7,646 nucleotides of DNA from JBAYVY01 sp041674345 (GTDB taxonomy: Bacteria > Planctomycetota > Phycisphaerae > Phycisphaerales > Zrk34): assembly GCA_041674345.1 (NCBI GenBank), contig JBAYVY010000172.1:1-7646 (forward strand), given 5' to 3'. The notes under the pieces are model-generated. The model saw nothing but the letters and a program-made list of their open reading frames with translations. It did not search any database and was not told where the DNA came from. Of this stretch, positions 1-4,997 are shown one piece after another; position 1 is the stretch's first letter; each line of letters starts with the position of its first letter. The translations under genes were made by a program, and so were the position numbers.

Positions 1-136
1 CCGTTTTTGAGCCAATAATGAGGGTCAGCCAATGAAAGCTAACGAAAAAGGTCGATTTTGGCTCTTGCAACCCTCGTTTTTGGGTCAAAAACGCCGTTTT
101 TAAACCCGTGAACGGTTACTACAAAAGTTCAGTGCT
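1..136. other. Structured A/T-tract intergenic leader
   Basis: No gene is visible here. The stretch carries repeated CGTTTTT and AAAAACG blocks (CGTTTTT at 3-9, 76-81 region and 95-101). AAAAACG (87-93) and CGTTTTT (95-101) form an inverted repeat flanked by GGGT (82-85) and ACCC (104-107), so RNA from either strand could fold into a hairpin ending in a T run. GAGCCAA near 9-15 can also pair with TTGGCTC near 57-63. It may be a terminator for a gene to the left or a dispersed repeat; I cannot decide which. I see no convincing -35/-10 pair for the methyltransferase. Confidence 0.35.
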
Positions 137-174
137 GATTGAAAGAGATTGAAACGGATGAAGCGGATGAAACG
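137..174 (+). repeat. Degenerate 9-10 bp tandem repeat over a start region
   Basis: Four consecutive units read GATTGAAAGA, GATTGAAACG, GATGAAGCG and GATGAAACG. They cover the ribosome-binding region and the first codons of the methyltransferase. In frame they give the repeated Met-Lys-Arg amino terminus and offer several start codons (TTG 149, ATG 158, ATG 167). Confidence 0.6.
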
Positions 175-1000
175 AAAGACACATCGGTTGACGGCGAGGA
201 GCGCGGACAAGCATGAGTTGTATGAGATCGCGGCGCAGAGGCCGGAGGTGATGATCGGTTTCATCGAGGATTTGGCGGAGATGATGAAGCGGCGGGAAAT
301 GGTGACGCTGCGGGAGGATTTTTGCGGGACGGCGAATTTGGCGAGTCAATGGGTGGGGAGCGCCCCCGGAAGGGAAGCGGTGGGGGTGGATTGGGATGAG
401 AAAGTTTTAGAGTGGGCGAAGACGCGGGGATTTGGCGATGAGCGCGAAGCCGCAAGCGGCGGGAGAAGCGGCCCCCGAAAGTGGGGCGGGGTGAAGTTGG
501 TTTGTGGGGATGTGATGGAAGTGAATGCGAAGTGTGATGTGTTGGCGTCGCTGAACTTTTCGCATGGGATTTATAAGGCGCGGGAGGAGATGCTGGGATA
601 TTTGCGACATGCGCGGAAGTGCATTCGGGCGGGCGGGATGATGGTGATGGACACGTTCGGGGGGCCGGGCGCGATGGAGAAGTGCGTGGATGAGCGGGAT
701 TTCGGAGAGTTTGTGTATCAGTGGGAACAGGCGAAGTTCAATCCGTTGACCAATGAGATATTGTGCCACATTCACTTTCGGTTTCGGGACGGATCGGTGA
801 AGCGGAAGGCGTTCACATATGACTGGCGATTGTGGAGTTTGCCGGAGTTGCGGGAGATGTTGCTGGACGCGGGGTTTGAGGAGGTGGGCATATGGTTCGA
901 GGGCGAGGAGGGGTTCATTGATGAACGCGACGGAATGAACGATCATGCGTGGGTGGGATACGTGGTGGGGTTTTCACGCGGCGCGGGAGACGGGGCGTAG
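158..1000 (+). CDS. Class I SAM-dependent methyltransferase
   Basis: This is a 280-residue Rossmann-fold methyltransferase of unknown substrate. The SAM-binding region is visible as LREDFCGTA (residues 51-59) followed by the acidic loop VGVDWD (75-80). A later strand, SLNFSHGIYK (131-140), and a C-terminal WRLWSLPELREML segment fit a family of bacterial proteins whose members typically start with a DKHELYE-like helix, also present here (residues 17-23). I chose ATG 158; TTG 149 and ATG 167 are in frame and no strong Shine-Dalgarno site decides between them. Residues about 93-111 form a Gly/Ser/Arg-rich insertion encoded by GC-rich repeat DNA, and residues 68-71 (SAPG) come from another copy. 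The last nine codons lie antisense to the end of the neighbouring antitoxin gene, and a second copy of the gene's 3' end lies at 1702-1782. The native tail was therefore probably altered by insertion. Family call is firm; specific function is unknown. Confidence 0.8.
   Translation: MKRMKRKTHRLTARSADKHELYEIAAQRPEVMIGFIEDLAEMMKRREMVTLREDFCGTANLASQWVGSAPGREAVGVDWDEKVLEWAKTRGFGDEREAASGGRSGPRKWGGVKLVCGDVMEVNAKCDVLASLNFSHGIYKAREEMLGYLRHARKCIRAGGMMVMDTFGGPGAMEKCVDERDFGEFVYQWEQAKFNPLTNEILCHIHFRFRDGSVKRKAFTYDWRLWSLPELREMLLDAGFEEVGIWFEGEEGFIDERDGMNDHAWVGYVVGFSRGAGDGA
363..372 (+). repeat. GC-rich dispersed element, copy 1
   Basis: CCCCCGGAAG preceded by GCG lies in frame within the methyltransferase gene and encodes part of Ser-Ala-Pro-Gly-Arg between the SAM-binding glycine region and the acidic loop. 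The same 13-base string GCGCCCCCGGAAG recurs at 2860-2872 in the tRNA nucleotidyltransferase gene. Confidence 0.6.
443..488 (+). repeat. GC-rich hairpin insert with dispersed element, copy 2
   Basis: This in-frame block contains GCCGC-AA-GCGGC (449-460) and then GCGGCCCCCGAAAGTGGGG (469-486). In the second part GCCCC (471-475) can pair with GGGGC (483-487) around a CGAAAGT loop. The core CCCCCGAAAG differs by one base from the element seen elsewhere, and the whole string closely matches rsmD 2192-2211. It encodes an Ala/Ser/Gly/Arg-rich loop in the methyltransferase. Confidence 0.6.
917..972 (+). repeat. Direct repeat, left copy (methyltransferase tail)
   Basis: This matches 1702-1757 with six mismatches in 56 bases. 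Five of them cluster at 926-931 and one is at 961. It encodes the IDERDGMNDHAWVGYVVGF part of the methyltransferase C-terminus. The repeat ends one base before the complement of the antitoxin stop codon (974-976). Confidence 0.85.
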
Positions 1001-1300
1001 GAGGCGGGCGACGTCCTGGGGGCTGGTGCCGAGGGACAGGAGGGATTGGACGAGCAGGTCGAGGGAGACGGTGGGATCGGCGGATTCCATTTTGGCGACG
1101 CGGGACTGGCTGGAGCCGATGCGGCGTGCCAGATCGGTCTGAGTAAGGTTTTGCGATTCGCGTTGTTTACGCAGGCCGCGCGCCAGGGCGAGCTTCATTT
1201 CGATATAGGCGGATTCTTCGTTACTGAGGCCGAGGAATTGGCGGGTGGAGCCGACTTTCCAACCGGCGGCTTCCAGTCGTTTGCGTTTGTCTGATTTCAT
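974..1300 (-). CDS. XRE/HigA-like HTH antitoxin
   Basis: A 108-residue antitoxin and DNA-binding repressor partnering the toxin encoded just upstream on the same strand. The helix-turn-helix runs from about residue 42 to 72, with LTQTDLARRIGSSQSRVAKME as the recognisable core. The N-terminal KRKRLEAAGWKVG and EEAAYIE-like stretch (residues 28-34 here EESAYIE) are typical of antitoxins paired with Gp49/HigB-type toxins. Start at 1300 is supported by GAGG six bases upstream. An in-frame ATG at 1333 would overlap the toxin gene and lacks that site. The toxin stop and this start are 16 bases apart, so the two are cotranscribed. The final codons (LRPVSRAA) lie antisense to the methyltransferase 3' end and may be acquired sequence. 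By family precedent the antitoxin neutralises the toxin and represses the shared promoter; the palindrome at 1662-1685 is the likely operator. Confidence 0.85.
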   Translation of the reverse strand: MKSDKRKRLEAAGWKVGSTRQFLGLSNEESAYIEMKLALARGLRKQRESQNLTQTDLARRIGSSQSRVAKMESADPTVSLDLLVQSLLSLGTSPQDVARLLRPVSRAA

Positions 1301-1316
1301 GGTTGACCTCGTGGTG

Positions 1317-1652
1317 TTAAACCAGTTCGTCATATCGTCGCAGACGGGCTTTGCATTGTTCGATGATTCGCGGCGGAGTCTGCTGCGTTTTTTTGCTGAA
1401 CACGTCGAGAATCACAATGGCGTCGTCGTCAATTCGGCAGATAATCCGCCAGGTTTGGTCACGGTCCGGCACGCGCAATTCGAGACATCGCCGACCGATT
1501 GACGGCATATGCTTGGCATGGGGCATGGCGATCGACTCACCCTGTTGCAGCCGACGGAGCAGGAAGCCCGTTTCGAGACGGGCCTCATGGGACAGTGGCG
1601 GGGTTTTGATTTGCCCGGCCAGCCACACGAGGGGTTTGTCGAACCGCTCCAT
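1317..1652 (-). CDS. RelE/HigB-like toxin (phage Gp49-like family)
   Basis: A 111-residue toxin of the RelE/ParE superfamily, Gp49-like (DUF891/HigB) branch. Visible family features are KPLVWLAGQIKTPP near the start (residues 6-19), FLLRRLQQGE (30-39), the MPSIGRRCLELR strand (49-60), TWRIICRIDDDAIVILDVF (67-85) and the basic KKTQQTPPRII (87-97). Members of this group generally cut mRNA at the ribosome, but cleavage has not been shown for this protein and I infer it from the family. Toxin-first order is the usual higBA arrangement, and the antitoxin follows 16 bases later. A strong promoter with an embedded palindrome lies directly upstream. The predicted transcription start falls within a few bases of the ATG at 1652, so the message may be leaderless or nearly so. 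The gene appears intact, with full length and a normal C-terminus. Confidence 0.85.
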   Translation of the reverse strand: MERFDKPLVWLAGQIKTPPLSHEARLETGFLLRRLQQGESIAMPHAKHMPSIGRRCLELRVPDRDQTWRIICRIDDDAIVILDVFSKKTQQTPPRIIEQCKARLRRYDELV

Positions 1653-1660
1653 TCCGAATA

Positions 1661-1690
1661 ATGATATGTCACGAATGACATATCAGTCAA
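1661..1690 (-). promoter_or_regulatory. Promoter of the toxin-antitoxin operon
   Basis: On the minus strand a -35 box TTGACT (complement of 1685-1690) and a -10 box TATCAT (complement of 1661-1666) are separated by 18 bases. Each matches the sigma70-type consensus at five of six positions. The -10 box ends only nine bases before the toxin ATG. Confidence 0.7.
1662..1685. promoter_or_regulatory. Palindromic operator for the HigA-like antitoxin
   Basis: TGATATGTCA (1662-1671), CGAA, TGACATATCA (1676-1685) form a perfect inverted repeat with 10-base arms. It fills the space between the -35 and -10 boxes, so a bound antitoxin dimer would block RNA polymerase. This fits the usual autoregulation of HigA-type antitoxins; the binding itself is inferred. 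Confidence 0.75.
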
Positions 1691-1701
1691 GTGGACTGGG
1701 G

Positions 1702-1782
1702 ATTGATGAAAAGAAGGGAATGAACGATCATGCGTGGGTGGGATATGTGGTGGGGTTCAGGGATGAGGGCGAGAAGGCGTAG
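1702..1782 (+). pseudogene. Displaced 3' fragment of a methyltransferase gene
   Basis: The bases read in frame as IDEKKGMNDHAWVGYVVGF followed by RDEGEKA and a TAG stop. They repeat the C-terminus of the upstream methyltransferase (917-972) with six differences over the first 56 bases. No start codon or rest of the gene is attached; upstream lies the toxin promoter. It is best read as the original tail of the methyltransferase gene, cut off when the toxin-antitoxin pair arrived, or as the remnant of a related gene copy. Confidence 0.75.
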
Positions 1783-1849
1783 AGGCAAGCCGGTTCGCAG
1801 CGTGCGCTGTGGGTCGCAAACCGATTGACGGATTCACGGAACACAAACC
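1783..1849 (+). other. Short intergenic region with imperfect stem-loop
   Basis: CGGTT near 1789 and AACCG near 1820 can pair around an inner AGCG-TG-CGCT stem, leaving an asymmetric bulge. It has no T run, so it is a weak terminator candidate. I see no convincing promoter for rsmD here. Confidence 0.25.
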
Positions 1850-2449
1850 ATGCGGATCATCGCGGGTGAATATCGAGGGCGGCGGCTGATGGGGCCTGCG
1901 GATGCGCAAACGACCCGGCCGATCACGGATCGCGTGAAACAGGCGTTGTTCGACCGTCTGGCGGCGGCGGGACGACTGGAAGACGCGGTGGTGCTGGACC
2001 TGTTCAGCGGGACCGGGTCGATGGGATTGGAATGTCTGTCGCGCGGAGCCAAGCATGTGACATTCGTGGAACGTGATCGTGAGGCGAGGCGAAGATTGGA
2101 GGAGAACCTGCGGATGCTGGGTGCGACGGATCGCGCGACAGTGATGGGACGCGATGCGCTGGGCATGGAATTGATCGCGGCCCCCGGAAGCGCGGCCCCC
2201 GGAAGGTGGGGGTTGATTGATTTGATATTTGTGGACCCGCCGTACCGGATGATGACCGGGCCGGAACGGGAGAAGGTGGAGCGGCAGATGGCACGGCTGG
2301 CGCAGGTGACTGGGGAGGGGGAAGCGTGCTTGGTGTTGCGAGTGGAAAAGCACACGGCGATGAGTGTGGTCCAGGGGTGGAATGAGCCGATGATTTATGA
2401 ATATGGGTCGATGAAGATTTGTTTTTATGTGAGACACCCCGCCCGCTGA
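1850..2449 (+). CDS. rsmD: 16S rRNA (guanine(966)-N(2))-methyltransferase RsmD
   Basis: This 199-residue protein methylates G966 of 16S rRNA in the small ribosomal subunit, using SAM. The signature N-terminus MRIIAGEYRGRRL, the conserved RPITDRVKQALFD (residues 23-35), SAM motif LDLFSGTGSMGLE (49-61) and catalytic DPPY (129-132) are all present, and length is normal for the family. The start at 1850 gives the family N-terminus exactly, although the Shine-Dalgarno match is poor. Residues about 109-119 (IAAPGSAAPGR), just before the catalytic strand, come from two tandem copies of the GC-rich dispersed element and look like a small insertion relative to typical RsmD. The last residues (RHPAR) and the stop codon lie inside a GC-rich hairpin. 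The next gene starts 35 bases downstream on the same strand, which suggests cotranscription. Confidence 0.93.
   Translation: MRIIAGEYRGRRLMGPADAQTTRPITDRVKQALFDRLAAAGRLEDAVVLDLFSGTGSMGLECLSRGAKHVTFVERDREARRRLEENLRMLGATDRATVMGRDALGMELIAAPGSAAPGRWGLIDLIFVDPPYRMMTGPEREKVERQMARLAQVTGEGEACLVLRVEKHTAMSVVQGWNEPMIYEYGSMKICFYVRHPAR
2177..2212 (+). repeat. GC-rich dispersed element, tandem pair inside rsmD
   Basis: GCGGCCCCCGGAAG occurs at 2177-2190 and again at 2192-2205, a 15-base period. The second copy continues into GGTGGGGG, so CCCCC (2196-2200) can pair with GGGGG (2208-2212). It is in frame and encodes Ala-Pro-Gly-Ser-Ala-Ala-Pro-Gly-Arg. Confidence 0.7.
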
Positions 2450-2455
2450 AGCGGG
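2442..2455. repeat. Hairpin spanning the rsmD stop codon
   Basis: CCCGCT (2442-2447), GA, AGCGGG (2450-2455) form a perfect six-base-arm inverted repeat whose loop is part of the TGA stop. It sits in a very GC-rich stretch (2436-2464) and lacks a T run, so it is a small repeat or an RNA-stability structure rather than a standard terminator. Confidence 0.5.
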
Positions 2456-2484
2456 GGGCCGAGGGTAAGTCAGGGGCACGAACC

Positions 2485-3756
2485 ATGCAGGAACAGACGG
2501 ACAAGCGAGCGGCGGCGGAGCGGATCGTGGGGGAATTGCGCAAGCGCGGACACGTGGCGTATTTCGCGGGGGGATGTGTGCGCGACATGCTGCTGGGGGT
2601 TGAGCCGAAGGATTATGACGTGGCGACGGACGCCCCGCCGGAAGTGGTAAAGTCGGTGTTTCGCAATACGAAATTAGTGGGAGAGGCGTTCGGGGTGGTG
2701 TTGGTGCGATTGATGCGGTGCGAGATTGAGGTGGCGACGTTTCGGACGGAGGGTGCGTATTCGGACGGACGCCGGCCTGACCAGGTGCGTTTCACGGACG
2801 CGGAACACGATGCGAAGCGTCGGGACTTGACGATCAACGGATTGTTTTACGACCCGGGGGCGCCCCCGGAAGATAAGGTCATTGATTTTGTGGGAGGGCG
2901 GGCGGACATTGAGGGGAAGATCATTCGCGCGATCGGCGAGCCGGGCGAGCGATTCGCGGAGGATTACCTGCGGATGCTGCGTACGGTGCGATTCGCGGCG
3001 CGGCTGGGTTGGGAGATCGACCCGCCGACGGCGGAGGCGATTCGGGGACATGCGAAGAAGCTGGAGCAGATCAGCCGGGAACGGATCGGAATGGAGGTGC
3101 TGATGATGATGGCCGGGCCTGGGAAGTGGCCGGTGAACGGGGGGCGAGCGTCGGCGGCGCGGTGGATGCAGAAGTTGGGGCTGGACGGGCCTGTGTTGAA
3201 GGAGCCGGGCAACGATCGACCGGTGAAAACGCTGGAGGCGCTGACGGAGGATGCGGACGCGGTGACGGCGCTGGCGGCCTGGGCGCTGGACCGACATTTG
3301 GAACCCAAGGGCGATCTGGCGGAACGATTGACGAAGATGCGCGTGGTGCTGATCGCGCGGCGATGGCGGGACGCGCTGGTGCTGAGCAACGACCAGGTCG
3401 GCGGATTGCTGGACCGGCTGCTGGGCCTGGCGGAACTGGCGACGTGGAAGTCGATGGCCGTGGCCAATCGCAAGCGGCTGCTGGCGCGGGCCGAGTGGGA
3501 GGCGATCAGGCAACTGGCCGCGGCGCAGGGCGAGTTCGATATGAAGCGGCTGACGCGGGAGGCGAAAAAACTGCGGGAGGACAAGGTGGGGGTCCAGCCC
3601 AAGCCGCTGGTGACCGGCGATGATCTGGTGGCGATCGGCATGATGCCCGGCCCGGTGTTCAAACGCATCCTCGACACGGTGTACGATGCGCAACTGGAAG
3701 GACGCATCACCAGTCGCAAGGACGCGATGCGAATGGTCAGCGGAATGGACATATGA
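2485..3756 (+). CDS. cca: CCA-type tRNA nucleotidyltransferase (poly(A) polymerase superfamily)
   Basis: A 423-residue class II nucleotidyltransferase expected to build or repair the CCA end of tRNAs. The head domain shows GGCVRDMLLG (residues 29-38), metal-binding DYD (43-45), the RRDLTINGLFYD motif (112-123), a second DF/GG stretch (VIDFVGGRADIEG, 132-144), EDYLRMLRTVRFAARLGW (159-176) and SRERIGME (197-204). The GEAFGVVLV segment (67-75) lacks the GRRF-type signature of bacterial poly(A) polymerases, so a CCA- or A-adding role is more likely than polyadenylation; sequence alone cannot exclude CC-only or A-only addition. ATG 2485 is chosen because AGGGG lies nearby and family homology begins soon after. 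The in-frame TTG 2419 would overlap rsmD and add GC-repeat-encoded residues. PGAPPED (124-130) is another dispersed-element loop. A strong hairpin follows the stop. Confidence 0.9.
   Translation: MQEQTDKRAAAERIVGELRKRGHVAYFAGGCVRDMLLGVEPKDYDVATDAPPEVVKSVFRNTKLVGEAFGVVLVRLMRCEIEVATFRTEGAYSDGRRPDQVRFTDAEHDAKRRDLTINGLFYDPGAPPEDKVIDFVGGRADIEGKIIRAIGEPGERFAEDYLRMLRTVRFAARLGWEIDPPTAEAIRGHAKKLEQISRERIGMEVLMMMAGPGKWPVNGGRASAARWMQKLGLDGPVLKEPGNDRPVKTLEALTEDADAVTALAAWALDRHLEPKGDLAERLTKMRVVLIARRWRDALVLSNDQVGGLLDRLLGLAELATWKSMAVANRKRLLARAEWEAIRQLAAAQGEFDMKRLTREAKKLREDKVGVQPKPLVTGDDLVAIGMMPGPVFKRILDTVYDAQLEGRITSRKDAMRMVSGMDI
2854..2872 (+). repeat. GC-rich dispersed element in the tRNA nucleotidyltransferase gene
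   Basis: CCCCCGGAAG (2863-2872) overlaps a perfect 16-base palindrome CCGGGGGCGCCCCCGG (2854-2869). In frame it encodes Pro-Gly-Ala-Pro-Pro-Glu-Asp, between the RRDLTING motif and the following VIDF strand, in a position where a surface loop is expected. Confidence 0.6.
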
Positions 3757-3757
3757 G

Positions 3758-3808
3758 CGGCGGGGGCAATTCATTGCCCCCGCCGAATGATTGCCCCCGC
3801 CGAATGAT
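3758..3808. repeat. Inverted plus tandem repeat after the nucleotidyltransferase gene
   Basis: CGGCGGGGGCAAT (3758-3770) and ATTGCCCCCGCCG (3773-3785) are perfect 13-base arms around a two-base centre. ATTGCCCCCGCCGAATGAT then occurs at 3773-3791 and again at 3790-3808, a 17-base tandem period. As RNA the first arms would form a very stable hairpin two bases after the stop codon. There is no T run, so it may stop transcription or protect the 3' end, but it looks like a mobile or dispersed repeat. Confidence 0.7.
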
Positions 3809-3830
3809 GGCATGACGAGGGACGAGTCGT

Positions 3831-3836
3831 TACAAT
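3831..3836 (+). promoter_or_regulatory. Possible -10 box for the small lipoprotein gene
   Basis: TACAAT matches the -10 consensus at five of six positions and lies 34 bases upstream of the chosen ATG. No good -35 box is present at the usual distance, so this is weak. Confidence 0.3.
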
Positions 3837-3869
3837 CAGCGGATAACCCTGTGACCATGGATGGCTGCT

Positions 3870-4079
3870 ATGAAGCGATGGTGCTGGATCATGTTGGGGA
3901 CGGCGATGGCCTGCGGGGCGGGCGGATGCGAGAAAGCCCTGTTCCAGGAGCAAGCGCCCCGAACGCAATACGAACGGTTTGACCGGCTTCGGGGCGGTTA
4001 TCAGCCGCCGGTGACTTATTCGCCCGATGGCGAGGAAGTGCCCAACCTTCGCGCCCGATTGATGCCTTATTCGCAATGA
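3870..4079 (+). CDS. Small putative lipoprotein
   Basis: A 69-residue protein with no recognised catalytic domain. The N-terminus has two basic residues (Lys2, Arg3), a hydrophobic stretch and Cys20 followed by Glu, resembling a lipoprotein signal. The residues before the cysteine (Ala-Gly-Gly) fit the lipobox only loosely. The mature part, with RTQYERFDRLRG (residues 30-41) and a closing PNLRARL, resembles very short planctomycete lipoproteins that I recall with a similar QYE...LRG pattern; I know of no assigned function. I prefer ATG 3870 over ATG 3861 because it gives a normal basic signal-peptide start. No clear Shine-Dalgarno site is present for either. It stands alone between a hairpin repeat and a 140-base spacer. 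Base composition here is intermediate between the G-rich left and C-rich right genes. Confidence 0.6.
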   Translation: MKRWCWIMLGTAMACGAGGCEKALFQEQAPRTQYERFDRLRGGYQPPVTYSPDGEEVPNLRARLMPYSQ

Positions 4080-4222
4080 CCGCGGATCGGGGACGGCTCA
4101 ATGAAATCGTCCTCGCCCGATTCGCCTGTTCAAAACAAAAAATACAAGTTTCCCATTGTCCGTAGCCGATGCATATAGTACGTTTGAAATAAGTCGGCCT
4201 CATTCCCCCCTCAGGTTTGCGC
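4080..4222 (+). other. AT-richer intergenic spacer, possible promoter
   Basis: This spacer has the only clearly AT-rich patch in the centre of the window (about 4132-4195). TATAGT at 4174-4179 could be a -10 box for the amidase-like gene, but no matching -35 is seen. The GC-skew change of the window falls across this spacer. Confidence 0.3.
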
Positions 4223-4867
4223 GTGCCCAGTCAATCATCCCAAACCGAACGTCACGGCTCCACGGTCAACCGCCGAACCCTTATGGTTTGGGGTTGCCTC
4301 GTGGCGTCCATGACCGTCGCCAGCGGATTGTTGCTCTGGCTGGAACCCCAGCCGCTGCTGAACACGCGCGCTTCGCTGACGTTATCGGCCATCGACGCCG
4401 GTCCGGTCGGCATCAATGCTGTCTTCAATGTTCCCGATCTCCAGCGGCACCACTGGACGCAGATCATCATTCATCACTCCGGCAAGCTCGACGGCAACGC
4501 CGCCTCCATCGGCAAACTGCATCAGGACCTGGACTACGGCGAATTGCAATACCACTTCGTCATCGCCAACGGTCACGGCGCGCCCAACGGCCAAATCCAG
4601 GTCGGACCGCTCTGGCAACGACAGGCCGATGATGTCTATGCACGCGCGTCGATCTCCATCTGTCTGGTCGGCAACGGCGATCAGACTCCCCCCACCATCG
4701 CACAGATGCAACAGTTGGTCCGGCTCGTCACCGCCCTTCAGGAACAACTGCGCATCCCCGCGTCCGGTGTCCGCCTGCACAGCGAACTGGCACCGACCAC
4801 CAGCCCAGGTCGATTCTTCCCCGTCAGCCAGCTCCGCCCCTATCTGCTCACTTCCGTCACGCAGTAA
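4223..4867 (+). CDS. Membrane-anchored PGRP/N-acetylmuramoyl-L-alanine amidase-like protein
   Basis: A 214-residue protein of the peptidoglycan-recognition / type 2 amidase fold. Residues about 20-40 form one hydrophobic segment after Arg17-Arg18, so it is probably anchored in the cytoplasmic membrane with the domain outside. Fold signatures are IIIHHSG (81-87), the LQYHFVI strand with Tyr110 (109-114), SISICLVGN (143-151) and LHSELAPTTSPGRFFP (185-200). In active members zinc is held by the first His, a later His (His186 here) and a Cys eight residues after it (T7 lysozyme His17, His122, Cys130). Here that position is Ser194, and the T7 Lys128 position is Thr192. Ser for Cys is the change known in non-hydrolytic PGRPs, so peptidoglycan binding without cleavage is likely. 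I chose GTG 4223 because AGG lies seven bases upstream; TTG 4217 is too close to that site and ATG 4283 removes the basic residues. Confidence 0.8.
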   Translation: MPSQSSQTERHGSTVNRRTLMVWGCLVASMTVASGLLLWLEPQPLLNTRASLTLSAIDAGPVGINAVFNVPDLQRHHWTQIIIHHSGKLDGNAASIGKLHQDLDYGELQYHFVIANGHGAPNGQIQVGPLWQRQADDVYARASISICLVGNGDQTPPTIAQMQQLVRLVTALQEQLRIPASGVRLHSELAPTTSPGRFFPVSQLRPYLLTSVTQ

Positions 4868-4910
4868 CCCCCCCCTTTATCACCTCGCATCAATGCCGGC
4901 CCCTTAAGAT

Positions 4911-4997
4911 ATTGGGTGATTTGGTGATGTATGATTTGGTAAAATCATATGCCGCTTCACCAAATCACCCAATCACCACTTCACTCCATCACCCAAT
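4911..4997. repeat. Large two-tier hairpin with direct repeats
   Basis: ATTGGGTGATTTGGTGA (4911-4927) and TCACCAAATCACCCAAT (4957-4973) are perfect 17-base inverted arms. Between them TATGATTT (4930-4937) pairs with AAATCATA (4942-4949) around GGTA. ATCACCCAAT recurs at 4964-4973 and 4988-4997, so the left arm has two possible partners. The arms themselves look like decayed eight-base TTTGGTGA units. There is no T run. It occupies the spacer between the amidase-like gene and the TPR gene and looks like a dispersed intergenic element that can also act as a 3'-end structure. Confidence 0.75.

Noticed and set aside
149..157. TTG 149 as the start of the methyltransferase.
   Set aside because: ATG 158 and ATG 167 follow in frame within the repeat, and no ribosome-binding site favours the TTG.
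1301..1333. ATG 1333 (minus strand) as the antitoxin start.
   Set aside because: It would overlap the toxin gene and has no Shine-Dalgarno site. ATG 1300 has GAGG at good spacing and fits the family N-terminus.
1351..1782. A 143-codon + strand frame over the toxin gene ending in the duplicated methyltransferase tail.
   Set aside because: Only its last 26 codons are meaningful, as the displaced gene fragment. The rest is antisense to the toxin.
1757..2588. Minus-strand open frames opposite rsmD.
   Set aside because: They are low-complexity Pro/Ser/His/Arg translations opposite a well-conserved gene.
3009..3623. A 204-codon Gly/Ala-rich frame on the + strand inside the nucleotidyltransferase gene.
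   Set aside because: It is a frame-shifted shadow of high-GC coding DNA; composition is low complexity and no motif is present.
2674..3858. A long open frame on the minus strand opposite the tRNA nucleotidyltransferase gene.
   Set aside because: Its translation is His/Arg/Pro/Gln-rich without any family pattern. It lies wholly opposite a clearly conserved gene in G-rich DNA, which explains the lack of stops.
4150..4195. A possible dif site in the AT-rich spacer near the GC-skew change.
   Set aside because: Comparison by eye with the E. coli dif consensus gave no better than chance-level agreement in the XerC and XerD arms.
4911..4997. Repeated ATCACCCAAT and the long inverted arms as a possible CRISPR array.
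   Set aside because: There are only two copies of a ten-base unit, spacing is irregular, and no cas gene is present.
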